Assembly: GCF_900700375.1 (NCBI RefSeq)
Contig: NC_041720.1
Location: forward strand, 1,384,695-1,448,694
DNA: 64,000 nt
Direction: 5' to 3'
Source: Denticeps clupeoides
Lineage: Eukaryota; Chordata; Actinopteri; Clupeiformes; Denticipitidae
The translations under genes were made by a program, and so were the position numbers. This document shows, one piece after another, positions 47,058 to 59,700 of the stretch. Position 1 is the first letter of the stretch. Each line of letters opens with the position of its first letter. The notes beneath the pieces were generated by a model that was not told the origin of the DNA, made no database searches, and saw only the letters and a program-made list of their open reading frames with translations.

Positions 47058-48148
47058 ATGAATGTGGAGCACGAAATCGCCCTACTCATGGAAGAAATCC
47101 GCCGACTTGGAATGAAAAGTAGGTGGAGCTCCGGTTCTCTTTTGACGTTGTGGTCCTGATAACAATGATAACCAACGACATTTTCTCCTCAAGCCTGATG
47201 TGTTGAGGCCTGCACCTCATCTGGTGTGTTCCTTCAGTGGTCAGGACCCACCTGGGTGAAGGGAAAGACCTGCTGGCTCTGGAACCAGCAGAGCAGTACA
47301 GGTGCCCTAGAACCATCTCAAAAGACCATCTCCGTTTTATCAGACGCGGTTATCCAAGGCGCCTTACAATCAGAAGTTACAGGGACGGGACACGATGGTA
47401 GTAAGCGGGGTTCTGCTTTGATGGGCATCATAGACGAAAATACGTACATAAATACGATGGTTAAATGCCGAGGACAAATTTCACTGTGTGCTGTGCTGCT
47501 GTGTATCACAAGTCACAATCACTTCACTTCACATGTTACCCTTTCTAAAGCAGTTACTTTTAAATCATGTACCATTATATGTACAGTCTACATATATGTA
47601 CATCTATGGTTAATTTATATTGCAATATATATTTTATGCCCTAGTAAAGATAAGACTGCAGATACCTTCAGACGCCTAGTTTGGTCCATGACAGGCCGGT
47701 GGTGACCCCGTAATCAGAAGGCGGTTCGAATCCCGACGTTTCTGGGCTGTTTTTGGTTGCAGCTGATGTTGAAACTGGTTCAGTATCAGTCGAGGGTTCC
47801 TAATGTAATTCTGGTTGTGTGAGGATTTAGAACGCTGATACATGAATAGAAATGAATTAAGTTGCCATCAATTCAGCTATTCACAATTTCATCATTTGTT
47901 TTAGTCACTTAATAATAAGGATATTATTATTATTATTATAACTTTTTTTTAACTCCTTTTCAGATGCTGATGGAAACTTTAGCGTCAAATTCGGAGTTCT
48001 CTTCAACGACGAAAAGTGCGCCAACCTCTTTGAAGCCCTAGTCGGGACTCTGAAGGCCGCAAAGAAGAGGAAGATCATCACGTTTCAGGGGGAGCTTCTT
48101 CTCCAAGGCGTCCACGACAACGTAGATGTTGTCCTGTTGCAGGACTGA
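47058..48148 (+). CDS. abracl: ABRACL, costars family protein
   Basis: Small cytosolic protein that is almost only a costars domain, linked to actin and cell motility in studies of the family. Exons 47058-47118 and 47964-48148 join in phase to exactly 81 residues, the human length. The start MNVEHEIALLMEEIRRLG and the end LLLQGVHDNVDVVLLQD are close to human; the middle keeps VKFGVLF, DEKCANLFEALVGTLKAAK. A noncoding 5' exon is likely, since ttgcag precedes the start codon by about 20 bases. No polyadenylation signal stands out close by. Confidence 0.95.
47336..47412 (-). repeat. Family B SINE remnant in ABRACL intron
   Basis: Tail tatcagacgcggttatccaa, then a shortened body ending at gtagtaagcgggg; a family A tail lies at about 47470-47530. 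Confidence 0.55.
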
Positions 48149-50080
48149 GGCGTGCCCGCTGGTTTAATGTTTTGATACTGAATTTTAAGAATGTAACAGT
48201 TTTATAATTTCAGAATTGGGTTTAAAAAAAAAAAAAAAAAAAAACACGTCATTTACTACTGCGTTCATATCAATACTGATTTCATGTACTGTTTACATGG
48301 TCACTACCTCTTGTGAATTTCGGGGTTTGATTTAACCTACAACCAATTAGTGTTGACTAGGTGAATGCCAGCGAAGCTCCAGAGATACCAGAGCGAGGAG
48401 GAAAGTTCTGAAACGTGCTCCTATAATATCTCAGGATGGAATGACCAAATATTTTACACTGGAGTGAGTGGTTTTGGTTTATTGCTGTTTAAAAAAAAAT
48501 TAAATGAAATTTGGTTATTGTAATTTTAGGAAGAAATCTTTCATTAGATTTAACATTGACGCACAAGAAATGGAAATACTACTTATGAAATGTACCTTGC
48601 CTTCTGAAGTGTAGAATTTGACGTCAAAAGAATGTGAAATAGTTGTAAGTGTTTGTAATATTCTAAATCAACGTCTCATAACTGCAAAATATAGAATAGA
48701 TCTGGAATATTATTTTCGAGGCCTTCCTCTCTCCACCCAGCATAAGTACCATGGCCAACTAAGAACTGCAGTTATTCTATGATTTTCTGTTGTGCTGCAG
48801 CAATATTATCTTTATTATTGAATGCAAGCTCAGGAAACCGTGAAGAGTCGACCCAGGGGGCAGCAATATCGCGTTTTACAGACCAATGAAAGGCTATTGC
48901 AGGATGGGAGCTCCAAATGCAAGGGCATGCGTTAGTGTTCCAGAATCCTTTTTTTATCGCGGCCAACAAAATGGGATCATGCGAAATACACTTTTACATT
49001 GTACTGTAAGCATCGATCATTAATAAAACATTACAGAAAGTCAACAGGTTCTCTTTACTATTATTATTATTTTTCTTTTTCTTTATTAATCCCAAAAGAA
49101 ATATCTTTTCTTTATCACACTGCGCCCAGGGAGCAGTGTGTGGGGACGGCGCTTTGCTCAGTGGCACCTTGGCGGGTCGGGATTCGAACCGGCCACCGCT
49201 GGGCCCCTATTTTGCTGGCACTGTTATGAAGAACAGCTTCTGGTCACTGGACATGACTTCTGGGTGGTGTTAAAAGATCACGGCCTACTCGGTGGTGCTC
49301 GCCATCCGCTGAGAAATATTGCTCTAGGACGGTGGAACCCCAACACAGGGCCAGTGGAGCTTTGGCACCAGGTTGCACAGAAACAATAGCTTCTCATATT
49401 TTGCAGGACTCTATTTTCAAATATCACAAGCATAATTTTACACAATTCTGGAAGCTTTCTGGGTAATTCTGGAAGCTTTCATGGCTGCCCACTGCTCACC
49501 AAGGGTGATGGTTAAATACAGAGGACACATTTCACTGTGTCACAGTGTGCTGTGCTGTGTTGTGTATCACAATCACTTCACCTTCACTTTACTGACCACC
49601 CTTATCTGGAAGAGGGCGTCTGGTAAACGCTGTAAATGTAATTCTAGGTGACCACCAATGGTTTTCAGCCTTCATTGGCCAACCAAGTTGATGAATTTGG
49701 AGATCTGAACCACGCTGATGGATGCCTACCTTACATTAAAGTTCATATGTAAAGTTCACAGGCACAAAATCCAACGCAGATTTGACACCACTGCAATGGC
49801 TGAACAGAAGGGGAGGGAGCACGGCTAGGCAAGGTGACGTAGGTGACACCAGTCCTATTATATTAGATAGTACGCCACAGGATATTTCTGTTTCCTGTTT
49901 TGGCGCAATGGCGGCTGTCATGCTGTACGTTGTTAATTCTCTCATTTTTGTTACTTTTAGGCCTGATGATTCCCTCCTTTGGGGTTTATGCTGTAGGCAA
50001 CATGCTGGGGCAGGTCTTTGTACGATTCAAACGAGTTCAACAAATGAGTGCGATATGCTTTTGATCCTCTGAACAGGTTT
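48149..50080. other. Spacer between ABRACL and the protease-like gene
   Basis: AT-rich. It holds family A SINE pieces at about 49118-49206 (minus) and 49482-49590 (plus) and a family B tail at about 49600-49640. The region just left of 50081 ends in a splice-acceptor-like ctgaacag, so an upstream noncoding exon of the next gene may lie here. Confidence 0.45.
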
Positions 50081-51774
50081 ATGGCGGCGGATGATGATGT
50101 GGCAAAAAAGTCCCTGTACGACCTACTCGATCGTCGCGGTAAAAATCTTTCCGAATCTGAATCACTGGTTTCAATTTTACAGAGTACTTTATTTTTTTTT
50201 TAAATAGGAAATATCATCATATTTCTTTCCCTTTCAGCTGCTGAGATTGATAAGAAAAACATGTGAGTTCTAAATCCACCCCTTTGGCATTGAGAAACGA
50301 ACAAGTGAACCGATCGATCTTCATCTGCATCTTTTTGTTTCAATGCCTTAAAGGGAATTTTTCAGAATTCCCGCCAGAATTCCTTCAAACATCCGTGTTC
50401 GTTTGTTCGTTGTGTCTTCTCTGTCCAGAGTTCATGATGAGTTGACTGGACTAATAGAAGATCCAAATCAACGAGCTGAGGACGTCAAGTACTTTCTTGC
50501 TGAGGGCCAATTTTACAACACTTGTGTTCTTGACTCGATCCTGGTGAGTCTTCACATTTTGTATAAAAAAATGTCTGTCATCCGAAGCCTTTTTAAACGG
50601 GACCGCACCCTACACGCGGCCATCATGCTGCTGGAAGCGAAGCTATACGAAGACGCCAGGTGCCTGTGGCTGATCAACTTACAGCTGATCGGAGCAGGTT
50701 TCAGGCGCAGATCTCTCGATATTACCAGCAACGTCAGCGACCACCTGCCCATGTTTAATGATCTGGTGCGTGCCAGGTATCATTACGATGACGACAGAAC
50801 AAGTCCCAGACTTGGCGGCATGATTTATTACAACACGCTTAAGTAAGTATTCAACGTGTTCAAATAACCAATTTTTACAAAGTTGCATATTTGCATAGTC
50901 CTCGATGCATATTTACAATGCTTGTGTGTATTTTTGATATATTTTTAAGATCTTTTGAGGACTATGGGGATGCCATTGCCATGGGACCAGAAGCTAGCCC
51001 CGTCTTTATCCTGATAAACGTTGCTGGTCGCCTGGAATCATGTCCTCCTGACTGTATTACTGATTGTTACGACAGGTAATACTGGTAACACTGGTTTCTA
51101 AACTGAAGGGGCAGCAGTGGCCTAGCGGTTAAGGAAGCGGCCCCGTAATCAGAAGGTTGTCAGTTCGAATCCCGATCTGCCAAGGTACCACTGAGGTGCC
51201 ACTGAGCAAAGCGCCGTCCCCACACACTGCTCCCCGGGCGCCTGTCATGGCCGCCCACTGCTCACTCAGGGTGATGGGTTAAATACAGAGGACAAATTTC
51301 ACTGTGTGCACCATGTGTTGTGCTGCTGTGTATCACATGTGACAATCATTTCACTTTATTCTTTATTTAAGCCAGATTTGATTGGTGAACGACAGCTTGA
51401 CTTTTCCCCACTGTTACTTATTCTACAGATGTTACAAGTTGCAGTTTCTCCTGCTTGGTATCATCGAGCCAGAGTTCAATCACATGGTGGCAGCTGTCAA
51501 CCTCAACAAGAGATGGGTTCTATATGCTGCTGATGCCAGTGGAGAAACCCATTTTCAAGACTTCAATATGGCTGCAGGAATCGGGGACATGGTCGTTCAC
51601 TTGGCCGGATATGTCACCACAAAAAATGAAGGTGGTCTGTGTTTGATTAATAATTTGCCAAAACGTATTACGTTAACAATACAATGAGCATCGTGATGAC
51701 TTATTCTGTACTTTTATGTTTCTATGTAGACAGCAGTTCTTTGGATTGACCTCCAGGAATTCCAGTGTGTGTGA
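50081..51774 (+). CDS. Unrecognised six-exon gene, putative papain/USP-fold cysteine protease
   Basis: I do not recognise this protein by name. Exons 50081-50138, 50238-50262, 50429-50842, 50950-51075, 51429-51631 and 51734-51774 join through consensus GT-AG sites in consistent phase to 288 residues (MAADDDVAKK ... DLQEFQCV). A block YNTCVLDSILVSLHILYKK puts a Cys at 60 followed by LDS at the start of a predicted helix. Much later comes NHMVAAVNLNKRWVLYAADASG with His226 and Asp243. The order Cys-His-Asp, an N/T just before the Cys, and a beta-strand His followed by a W-containing strand and an Asp match papain-like (USP/OTU/C-type) peptidases. This is inference from pattern only. No signal peptide or membrane segment is seen. 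The middle (residues 85-165) is rich in charged helices (LLEAKLYEDARCLWL). It sits between ABRACL and HECA, which are neighbours in human. A family A SINE lies in intron 4. A possible in-frame donor at 50543 (ctg/gtgagt) could give an alternative form. Confidence 0.75.
51111..51358 (+). repeat. tRNA-derived SINE, family A, full length
   Basis: Head ggggcagcagtggcctagcg, B box cagttcgaatcccgatctgc, body and tail atgtgacaatcatttcactt. It is one of the best-preserved copies, in intron 4 of the protease-like gene. Confidence 0.88.
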
Positions 51775-51916
51775 GGAAATTTATAAAAAGAAAACAGAAA
51801 ATTATTAGCTATTTTCTCACTTCTACTAACAACATACTATTTCCATTTTGTCCTCCCACCACACAGACACATTCATCAGGAATGTGGACTTGTGTGTCTT
51901 GTCTATTCCTCTTGCT

Positions 51917-51922
51917 AATAAA
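51917..51922 (+). terminator. Polyadenylation signal of the protease-like gene
   Basis: AATAAA 143 bases past the stop codon. Confidence 0.5.
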
Positions 51923-51984
51923 AAATACTAAAAAAAACTTAACATGGCCTTATTAGTCTCCTTATATCATGTGGTGGGAATCTC

Positions 51985-52680
51985 ATCCTGAGGCTTCATT
52001 GATGTAGCCTAGTAGCCTTCATCTTCATCGATGTAGCCTAGTAGACTTCATCATCATCTTCATTGATTTAGCCTAGTAGCTTTCATTGTCATCTTCATCG
52101 ATGCAGCAGCCTAGTAGACTTCATCGTCATCTTCATCGATGTAGCCTAGTAGACTTCATCTTCATCGATGTAGCCTAGTAGACTTCATCGTCATCTTCAT
52201 CGATGTAGCCTAGTAGACTTCATCGTCATCTTCATCGATGCAGCAGCCTAGTAGACTTCATCGTCATCTTCATCGATGTAGCCTAGTAGACTTCATCGTC
52301 ATCTTCATCGATGTAGCCTAGTAGACTTCATCGTCATCTTCATCGATGTAGCCTAGTAGACTTCATCTTCATCGATGTAGCCTAGTAGACTTCATCGTCA
52401 TCTTCATCGATGTAGCCTAGTAGACTTCATCTTCATCGATGTAGCCTAGTAGACTTCATCATCATCTTCATTGATGTAGCCTAGTAGACTTCATCGTCAT
52501 CTTCATCGATGTAGCCTAGTAGACTTCATCTTCATCGATGTAGCCTAGTAGACTTCATCGTCATCTTCATCGATGTAGCCTAGTAGACTTCATTTGCATC
52601 GATGTAGCCTAGTAACCTTCATCTTCTTCAATGTAGCGTAATAACCCTCATAGTCATCTTCATCGATGTAGCCTAGTAGC
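51985..52680. repeat. Minisatellite of 26- and 35-bp related units
   Basis: Built of catcgatgtagcctagtaga plus cttcatcgtcatctt or the shorter cttcatctt link, about 20 units. Divergence rises at both ends (cagcagcctag, aaccttcatc). It lies downstream of the protease-like gene. Confidence 0.92.
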
Positions 52681-53283
52681 CATGCTAACTTTATAAATTA
52701 CAGTTCGTAGACAAGCCTTGTCTTGGTGGTCATTTAGGACACTGGCCATTTTGGACACGTTAATGTGATTTCTTTCTAAAAGCTCAGAGAGCTTCATTGC
52801 AAATTTTCACTTGTAGCACTTAAATTGAAACGACTACTGTACATATACATGTGCGTGTGTGTGAGTTTTCAGTAGTATAAATGCATGCTTGTCAGTTTCA
52901 TGTGTGAATGTGTTTCACATGTGTTTGTGTAACAAAAGTCTAAACGGCCCACAAAAAAACATGCAATATGAGAATTAAAAGTAATGAGTAGCAATATGAG
53001 AATTAAAAGTAATGAGTACCCTCGATAGAAATGTAGTGAAATACAGTAAAGTAAATCTACTTCGTCCACCTCTTGTTGGGCTGTGGATGGCTGGCAACGT
53101 GACTTCACACCTCCGAGTTTACATGCTCTCCCCATGTTGGTGTGAGTTTCCTCGGGGCTCTCCAGTTTCCTCCCGAATGTCCGAATCCAAATGAATGGAC
53201 ACTAGGGGGATTGGTGACTCTAAATTGACAGAATGACAGTGTTATGTGAAATTTCAAAGTCTGACAATATTTTATATTATATT

Positions 53284-53457
53284 TAAAGCTTTTACCAGAC
53301 GCCCTTATCCAAAGCAACTCACAATCAGTAGTAACAGGGACAGTCCCCCCCTGGAGACACTCAGGGTTAAGTGTCTTGCTCATGGACACGATGGTAGCAA
53401 GTGGGGTTTGAACCTGGGTCTTCTGGTTCATAGGTGTTACACCACTAGGCTACAACC
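53284..53457 (-). repeat. tRNA-derived SINE, family B
   Basis: From aagcttttaccagacgccct to actaggctacaaccc, just upstream of the HECA promoter. Confidence 0.82.
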
Positions 53458-53499
53458 CTGTCGTGAATTCCAATTATTATCTAATAGGACCCTCTGAGG

Positions 53500-53770
53500 G
53501 ATGTGCACCCTCCCCGGATCCCCCTTTATTATGGGTGGGGACTCCCTCGCCGGCTCTATTAATAACCCGGGTCGGGGGCGGGGCCGCGCGTGCGTCATGT
53601 CGTCATCGCGTCACGTCACGTCGCGTCGCGTCGCAGCAGCAGCGCCCGACCGCGCCAGATCCCGAGCAGGATCAAAACAAGGGGAGGCGAGCGACCGACG
53701 GACCGACGCACGGCCATGCCAGGCGCCGCCCGCTGATGGGTCCGCGCCGCTCGGCGCCCGCAGCACCGTC
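53500..53770 (+). promoter_or_regulatory. heca: HECA promoter / 5' UTR
   Basis: GC-rich sequence with a GC box (gggggcggggcc near 53574), CRE-like repeats (cgtcacgtcacgtcgcgtcg near 53609) and a CAG-rich stretch before the ATG. Confidence 0.55.
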
Positions 53771-56700
53771 ATGCCCAACCAGAGGAGCAGCAAGGGGAAG
53801 AGGAACAAGCGCACGAACAGCAGCGGGGACGAGCAGGAAAATGGAGCCGGCGCGACGGGCGGCGCGCAGGCGGCGGCGGCGGCGGTGGTGGCCGCGGCGG
53901 CCGCGACGGCGCCACTGGGGGCCGCGGCGGCGCCTCCGGCCGAGAGCAGGGGCGGTGAGAGAGAGAGAGAGAGAGAGAGAGACACTTCCCGAGACGCACG
54001 CACGCACGCACGCACGCACGCGAGGCCGCGTCCTCTGCCCTTCCTGGTCCGGGGGAGAAAAGTGCAAGTTGCGGACGCGCGTCCCGGGGGTCCCCGGGGG
54101 TCCCCGGCTCGGCCAGGAGGACTTGTTGCGCAACGTGGACGGGCCTGCTCGCATCCACACAGCCATTTTGATGAATGGGCCCCGCCGAGGAGGCTGCAGA
54201 GCCGCGGGGTTCGGCCTCCGGTGCTCTCTGTCCACTTCGTGGCTTCGTAGAACGTGGCTTCCGATCGAGCCAGTGCATTTGCATTTGGGGTGCGGTTACG
54301 AATGGAGCACGTTTTCCTGGCGCTTTATAACACCGAGGGTGTCTGCTTGTGTGTATGTAGGCGAGGAGGAACCCCCTTTTCTTTGGTCGGTGCGCGAACT
54401 TTTAACGATGCGCTGAGTTTAGAAAAGGGGAGGAGCCCGTGGGCATGATTGACAGCTCTCACACCCCCCCACTTCCTCATTCTGGACTACTTAACCCCCC
54501 GTCAACACGTGACACGCCCGGTTTCCCTCCGTTCGCGAAACGTGACCACGCCCACTTCTGACAGCAGCGATTTAATTCCACGCCCACAACGCCACGCCCA
54601 CAACGCCACGCCCACAACGTTAATTTCTTACAAAGTATAAAGTCAAGAGTGTTGCTACGGGGTGAACGCCGATACGCTTTTGTTATTCGGTTGACTTCTC
54701 GCCCTGTCCTCTCGTTACTGGACATATTTCCCCTTTTTTATTGTGAGCTGTTCACAACAAGTCACCACGTACTTCTTTTATTGGTTTTACTTATTTCTCT
54801 TTACATTTACAGCATTTACCAGACGTCCTTATCCAGGACGACTTACAGTCAGTAGTTACAGGGACAGTCCCCCCCAGGAGACACTCAGGGTTAAGTGTCT
54901 TGCTCAGGGACACGATGGTAGTAAGTGGCATTTGAACCCGGGTCTTCTGGTTCTCAGGCGAGTGTGTTACCCACTAGGCTACTACCACCCACTAGACACA
55001 GCGTGCACTTAAAATGAAACTAATCTTTAATGAATCAAGGAAACCAAGGTCTCCGTCTCAGTCCATCGTCTCGTGTTGCAGAAATGCAGTACCGGTGCTA
55101 ATTACTGTTAGATGTTACGGCAGACGTGTATGAGGGCCGTTTAAGTTTAATGCTGAAGCCTTTTGTTTGTTACATAAGAGTCTATTTCACCTGTATCTGT
55201 CTGAGCGTTTCATATATACACACAGTACAGGCCAAAAGTTTGGACACCTTCTCATTCAATGTGTTTTCTTCATGACCATTTAGATTCTCACTGAAGGCAT
55301 CAAAACTATGAATGAACACATGTGGAGTTCTGTACTTAACAAAAAAAGGTGAAATAAGTGAAAACATGTTTTATATTCTAGTTTCTTTGCTCTGGTTCCT
55401 GCTTTGCACACTCTTGGCATTCTCTCGATGAGCTTCAAGATGTTGTCACCTGAAATGCTTCTCCAACAGTCTTGAAGGAGTTCCCAGAGGTGTTTAGCAC
55501 TTGTTGGTCCAGCTCACCCCAAACCATCTGGATTGGGTTCAGGTCCGGTGACTGTGGAGGTCAGGTCTCCACTTTTTGTTAAGTACAGAACTCCACATGT
55601 GTTCATTCATAGTTTAGATGCCTTCAGTGAGAATCTACCAACGTAAATGGTCAAGAAAATAAAGAAAATGTTGAAGCCTTTTGTTTCATTCAATGTTTGT
55701 TTTATTTGTGTTCTCATTCAATGTGTAATGGACCTGGAATATCCGCCGTAGAAACACCGTGTTTTTTTCCCCTCCCCGCAGAAGCCCCATGCGCCACGCC
55801 CCTTGTGTGCAGTTTCGGCCGCCCCATCGACCTTGAGAAGGACGACTACCAGCGCGTGGTGTGCAACAGCGAGGTCTGCCCCTTCGGCAACTGGATGCAC
55901 CTGCAGTGCTTCTACGAGTGGGAGAGCAGCATTCTGGTGCAGTTCAACTGCATCGGCCGCGCCCGCAGCTGGAACGAGAAGCAGTGCCGGCAGAACATGT
56001 GGACCAAGAAGGGCTACGACCTGGCCTTCCGCTTCTGCTCGTGCCGCTGCGGCCAGGGCCACCTGAAGAAGGACACGGACTGGTACCAGGTCAAGCGCAT
56101 GCAGGACGAGCGCAAGAAGAAGTCCGCGCCGGAGAGGAGCTTGGGGAAGGCCGCGGCGGGGGCCTGCGGGGGCGCCGGCGACCTCGCGGAGGACGCCAGG
56201 AAAGGAAAGCAGGCCGGCTGCTGCAAGCCGGCCCACCGGGCGTCCAGTCAGGAGCTGGTGCGGCGCCAGTCGGTGGACAGGCAGAGCTCTCAGGAGAGGG
56301 CTCACGGCGGCGGGGCCGGCCCGGGACCCCGCTCCCCCTCCGAGTCCCCCGGCCAGTCGCCCCCGTCCGGCTTCTCCTTCTTCACCCCCCCGTCGTTCGG
56401 CGGCCCCCGCAGCTCGCGGCACCTGGGCGAGTTCCTGAAGAGCGCCGTCCACACGGACGGCCACAGGAAGCACCTGCTGGCGGCGGGAGTGGCGGGCCGC
56501 GCCGGCGGCCACCTGGACCCCGCCGTGGCCCTGCCCCGCTTCGCCGCCGGCGAGGGCCAGGTGCAGTTCCTGAGGAGGCTGGACCTCTCGGAGCTGCTGA
56601 CGCACATACCCCGGCACAAGCTGAACACCTACCACGTCCGCATGGAGGACGACGCCCACGCCGGCCAGGGCGAGGACCTGCGGAGGTTCATCCTCTCCGC

Positions 56701-59700
56701 CCTGAGCGCCAGCCACCGCAACGTGGTCAACTGCGCCCTGTGCCACCGCGCCCTGCCCATCTTCGAGCAGTTCCCGCTGGTGGACGGCACGCTCTTCCTC
56801 AGCCCCTCCCGGCACGACGAGATCGAGTACGACGTGCCGTGCCACCTGCAAGGTGAGGCACCGTCACGCCACGATTTCAGTGGTTACATGTTCAAAAGGA
56901 CCCCAGAAAGTTGCATTATTGTCATTTCAGCTACATGCGTGTTAGACGGTCCATCGAGACACGAAAAAACGTTTCTCCGGAACCCGGTGCTACGTGTAAC
57001 GTTCAAACGGCGTTTCTCCGGAACCTGGTGCTACGTGTAACGTTCAAACGACGTTTCTCCGGAACCTGGTGCTACGTGTAACGCTTAAACAGCGTTTCTC
57101 CCGAACCTGGTGCTACGTGTAACGTTCAAACGGCGTTTCTCCGGAACCTGGTGCTACGTGTAACGTTTAAACGACGTTTCTCCCGAACCTGGTGCTACGT
57201 GTAACGTTCAAACGGCGTTTCTCCGGAACCTGGTGCTACGTGTAACGTTCAAACGGCGTTTCTCCGGAACCTGGTGCTACGTGTAACGTTCAACGACGTT
57301 TCTCCGGAACCTAGTGCTACGTGTAACGTTTTCAACGGAGTTTTCTCCGGAACCTGGTTGACTACGTGTAACGTTCAAACGACGTTTTCTCCGGAAACCT
57401 GGTGCTACGTGTAACGTTTAAACAGCGTTTTCTCCGGAACCTGGTGCTACGTGTAACGTTTATAACGACTGTTTCTCCCGAACCTGGTGCTACGTGTAAG
57501 TTTATAAACGACGTTTCTTGCCGAACCTGGTTGCTACGTGTAACGTTTAAACGACGTTTTTCCCGGAACCTGGTGCTACTTGTAACGTTTTTAAACAAAC
57601 GTTTCTACGGAACATGGTGCTACATGTAAACGACGTTTCTTCCCGAACCTGGTGCTACGTGTAACGTTTTAAACGACGTTCTTTTCTCCCGAACCTGGTG
57701 CTACATTGTAACGTTTAAAACGACGTTCTCCCGAACCTGGTGCTACGTGTAAGGTTTAACCGAGTGTTTCTGGCCGACCTGGTGCTACGTGTAACGTTTA
57801 AACAGCGTTTCTCCGGAACCTGGTGCTACGTGTAACGTTTAAACGAAGTTTCTCCGGAACCTGGTGCTACGTGTAACGTTTAGACGACGTTTCTCCGGAA
57901 CCTGGTGCTACGTGTAACGTTTAAACGACGTTTCTCCCGAACCTGGTGCTACGTGTAACGTTTAAACGACGTTTCTCCGGAACCTGGTGCTACGTGTAAC
58001 GTTTAAACAGCGTTTCTCCGGAACCTGGTGCTACGTGTAACGTTTAAACGAAGTTTCTCCGGAACCTGGTGCTACGTGTAACGTTTAGACGACGTTTCTC
58101 CGGAACCTGGTGCTACGTGTAACGTTCAAACAACGTTTCTCCGGAACCTGGTGCTACGTGTAACGTTCAAACGACGTTTCCCCGGAACCTGGTGCTACGT
58201 GTAACGTTTAGACAACGTTTCTCCGGAACCTGGTGCTACGTGTAACGTTTAAACGACGTTTCTCCCGAACCTGGTGCTACGTGTAACGTTTAAACGACGT
58301 TTCTCCGGAACCTGGTGCTACGTGTAACGTTCAAACGACGTTTCTCCGGAACCTGGTGCTACGTGTAACGTTTCAAACGACGTTTCCCCGGAACCTGGTG
58401 CTACGTGTAACATTCAAACGATGTTTCCCCGGAACCTGGTGCTACGTGTAACGTTTAACCGACGTTGCTCCGGAACCTGGTGCTACGTGTAACGTTTAAC
58501 CGATGTTTCTCCGGAACCTGGTGCTACGTGTGATGTTTAAACAACGTTTCTCCCGAACCTGGTGCTACGTGTGACGTTTAGACGACGTTTCTCCGGAACC
58601 TGGTGCTACGTATAACGTTTAAACAACATTTCTCCCGAACCTGGTGCTACGTGTAACGTTTAAACAACGTTTCTACGGAACCTGGTGCTACATGTAAACG
58701 ACGTTTCTCCGGAACCTGGTGCTACGTGTAACGTTTAAACGACATTTCTCCGGAACCTGGTGCTACGTGTAACGTTTAGACGACGTTTCTCCGGAACCTG
58801 GTGCTACGTGTAACATTTAAATGACGTTTCTCCGGAACCTGGTGCTACGTGTAACGTTTAAAACGACGTTTCTCCCGAACCTGGTGCTACGTGTAACGTT
58901 TAAAACGACGTTCTTCTCCGGAACCTGGTGCTACATGTAACGTTTAAACGACATTTCCCCGGAACCTGGTGCTACGTGTAACGTTTAAACGATGTTTCTC
59001 CGGAACCTGGTGCTACGTGTAACGTTTAAACAACGTTTCTCCCGAACCTGGTGCTACATGTAACGTTTAAACGACGTTTCTCCCGAACCTGGTGCTACGT
59101 GTAAGGTTTAAACGACGTTTCTGCCGAACCTGGTGCTACGTGTAACGTTTAAACGACGTTTCTCCGGAACCTGGTGCTACTTGTAACGTTTAAACAACGT
59201 TTCTACGGAACCTGGTGCTACATGTAAACGACGTTTCTCCCGAACCTGGTGCTACGTGTAACGTTTAAACGACGTTTCTCCGGAACCTGGTGCTACGTGT
59301 AACGTTTAAACGACGATTCTCCCGAACCTGGTGCTACATGTAACGTTTAAACGACGTTTCCCCGGAACCTGGTGCTACGTGTAACGTTTAAACGACGTTT
59401 CTCCGGAACCTGGTGCTACGTGTAAACGAAGTTTCTCCGGAACCTGGTGCTACGTGTAAACGAAGTTTCTCCCGAACCTGGTGCTACGTGTAACGTTTAA
59501 ACAACATTTCTCCGGAACCTGGTGCTACGTGTAACGTTTAAACAACGTTTCTACGGAACCTGGTGCTACATGTAAACGACGTTTCTCCGGAACCTGGTGC
59601 TACGTGTAACGTTTAGACGACGTTTCTCCGGAACCTGGTGCTACGTATAACGTTTAAACAACATTTCTCCCGAACCTGGTGCTACGTGTAACGTTTAAAC

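Noticed and set aside
51111-51185. tRNA gene (A and B boxes, cloverleaf-like head)
   Set aside because: The tRNA-like part continues into a conserved body shared by many dispersed copies; these are SINE heads, as for all similar heads in the window.
51985-52680. Possible coding repeat or CRISPR
   Set aside because: Unit lengths of 26 and 35 break the frame and there are no spacers.
53463-54416. 317-codon frame across HECA exon 1 and its upstream region
   Set aside because: Arg/Pro-rich GC-island frame out of phase with MPNQRSSKGKR, which is the real start.
55718-56856. 377-codon antisense frame and 331-codon alternative frame over HECA exon 2
   Set aside because: Same GC3 effect; HECA has the recognisable protein.
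56853-57040. HECA reading on past exon 2 (GEAPSRHDFSG...)
   Set aside because: A good donor follows CHLQ and the conserved continuation GRLMHLYAICVD is found at 63964; the read-through runs into the minisatellite.
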